Shown here piece after piece: positions 4,635-5,979 of a DNA stretch of 5,979 bases (position 1 is the stretch's first letter; each line of letters begins with the position of its first letter). The translations under genes were made by a program, and so were the position numbers. The DNA is from an uncultured Gemmiger sp. Lineage in GTDB: Bacteria > Bacillota > Clostridia > Oscillospirales > Ruminococcaceae. Under the pieces are notes generated by a model. The model saw only the letters and a list, made by a program, of their open reading frames with translations, was not told the DNA's origin and ran no database searches. The stretch is taken from contig CALWNS010000096.1 in assembly GCA_944382805.1 (NCBI GenBank), positions 1-5,979 of the forward strand, given 5' to 3'.

Positions 4635-5979
4635 CCGGAGCAGGCACTGCGCGCCAACATCCTGGCGCAGATCAGCCTGGCGCTCAACCGCGTATGGACC
4701 GAGTGGTACCCCAGCCGCGGCTATGCGTTCCACATCACCGGGTCGCCGGGGTACGACCAGGCCTACGTTGAAGGCCGCACGGTGTTTGCGGTGATGGAGC
4801 GGCTGACCGCCGAGCTGTTCAACACCTATGTGCGCCGCGCCGGCGACGCCGAGCCCTATTTTACCGAGTACTGCGACGGCAAACTGGTCACCTGCCCCGG
4901 CATGAAGCAGTGGGGCACCGTCGACCGCGCCAACGAGGGCATGAACGCGCTGCAAATTTTGCGTTACTACTACGGCGACCGCGTGCAGCTGGCCACGAGC
5001 CAGAACATCGCGGCCATCCCCAGCAGCTGGCCGGGCGTCACGCTGCGGCGCGGGTCCTCCGGCGTCAGCGTGCGCATTTTGCAGCGGCAGCTTTCGCGCA
5101 TCGCCAAGGACTACCCCGCCTTTGGCAAGCCGGAAGCCACCGGCATTTTTGACGAAGTGACGGAGACCAGCGTCAAACGGTTCCAAAAGCAGTTCAGCCT
5201 GACGGCGGACGGCCTCGTCGGCAAGGCGACGTGGTACAAGGTCAGCTACATCTACGTCAGCGTCAAGGACCTGGCCGAGCTGACCAGCGAGGGCGAGAGC
5301 GCCGAGGGCGTGCAGAGCGCCGGGGCCTGGCCGGGCGTGGTGCTGCGGCGCGGCAGCACCGGCAGCGCGGTGGAGCAGGCGCAGTTCTGGCTTTCGGAAC
5401 TGGCGCAGTTTGACAGCACGCTGCCCGACCCCGCCGTCGACGGCCGTTTTGGCGCGGGTACCGAGCGCGCGGTGAAAACTTTCCAGCAGCGGCAGGGGCT
5501 GGCTGCCGACGGCGCGGTGGGCCAGGCCACCTGGGACGCGCTGTACGCCGCCTGGGTGGATATGCAGAACGACCTGGGCGGCACGGCCTGGCCCGGCACG
5601 GCGCTGCGCCGCGGCAGCACCGGCATGGAGGTGCGACTGGTGCAGTTCTGGCTGCGGCTGGCCGCCGACAACTACGCAGCGCTTTCCCCCGTGGCGGTGG
5701 ATGGCAGTTTTGGCGCGGCCACCGTGCGCGCGGTGGAGGCGTTTCAGGGGCGGTTCGGCCTGACGGCGGACGGCGTTGTGGGGCGTGCGACCTGGGCCAA
5801 GCTGCGCGAAGTCGCGCTGGCTGTGGCCAACGACATCGTGGAGCCGGACGCCGCGCCCGGGCAGTTCCCCGGCACGGTGCGCAGCGGCAGCCGCGGCACC
5901 GCCGTGCGCGCCGTGCAGTACTACCTGCGGCGGTTGGCCGCCTATTACAGCGAAGTTCCCACCGTTACGGTGGACGGTG
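4623..5979 (+). CDS. SpoIID-like domain / peptidoglycan-binding repeat protein, 5' end missing, runs off right edge
   Basis: The frame is open from 4542 to the right edge, but recognisable protein starts at about 4623 with YPGWPEQALRAN. The SpoIID-like part (about 4632-5010) contains YFTEYCDG, then CPGMKQWGT (from 4893), ANEGMNALQILRYYYGD, matching the conserved G-M-S-Q-W-G ... IL-YYYG end of SpoIID/LytB-type domains. Peptidoglycan-binding type-1 repeats follow, each opening with W/F-P-G and an R-(R)-G-S motif and, where complete, closing near (A)DG-VG-ATW: starts at 5028, 5328, 5589 and 5865 (last one cut by the edge). Relatives in spore-forming Clostridia are cell-wall or spore-cortex associated; the exact activity is not established from this sequence. 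Family members normally begin a few dozen residues earlier, and no ATG or GTG with a ribosome binding site precedes the conserved part; a TTG at 4578 lacks one. The gene therefore appears interrupted by the element and probably not expressed as a full protein in this configuration. Confidence 0.85.
5028..5979 (+). repeat. Array of at least four peptidoglycan-binding repeats within the coding region
   Basis: Repeat units begin at 5028 (WPGVTLRRGSSG), 5328 (WPGVVLRRGSTG), 5589 (WPGTALRRGSTG) and 5865 (FPGTVRSGSRG), spaced 300, 261 and 276 bases. Most of the spacing difference is in linkers between domains. The first-line codons GGC-AGC-ACC-GGC recur, suggesting expansion by internal duplication. 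Confidence 0.7.

Noticed and set aside
4405..4647. Minus-strand frame of 80 codons with a C-x2-C pair across the AT-rich tail
   Set aside because: It would start inside the conserved host gene on the opposite strand and cross the inferred junction; cysteine spacing is not a complete zinc motif.

Overview
The window looks like the right-hand end of an integrated mobile element and its junction with host chromosome in a GC-rich, probably spore-forming gut-type member of the Clostridia (Oscillospirales/Ruminococcaceae-like). This rests on clostridial-type large serine recombinases, AGGAG-type ribosome binding sites, a ParM/Alp-family actin-like protein of the kind carried by Firmicutes plasmids and elements, and a SpoIID-like peptidoglycan-binding protein of a family typical of sporulating Clostridia. 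The lineage call is inference; no taxonomic marker gene is present.

Layout, left to right. (1) Positions 1-599, minus strand: the N-terminal 199 codons of a ParM/StbA-like actin ATPase running off the left edge. (2) 600-954: a divergent intergenic region with a palindrome over a candidate parM promoter and several further dyads. (3) 955-2755 and 2771-4303, plus strand: a compact operon-like run of a 65-residue protein of unknown function and two complete, related large serine recombinases (523 and 510 residues), the second starting 15 bases after the first stops. (4) 4304 to about 4622: a non-coding, visibly AT-richer tail with inverted and direct repeats, expected to hold the element's attachment-site arm. 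(5) About 4623 to the right edge, plus strand: a SpoIID-like domain followed by at least four peptidoglycan-binding repeats, lacking its start codon and N-terminus. The reading frame becomes recognisable family sequence abruptly at Y-P-G-W-P-E, right after the AT-rich tail.

Interpretation. The two recombinases probably integrate and excise an element whose body lies to the left, including the actin-like segregation gene, and the element sits inside the host SpoIID/peptidoglycan-binding gene. The missing first few dozen codons of that gene should lie at the element's other end, outside the window; precise excision would be expected to rejoin the gene. That makes two things worth testing: whether the paired recombinases act together, and whether excision is a developmental switch like the skin element in sigK, or simply a disruption. 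The insertion is inferred from one junction only.
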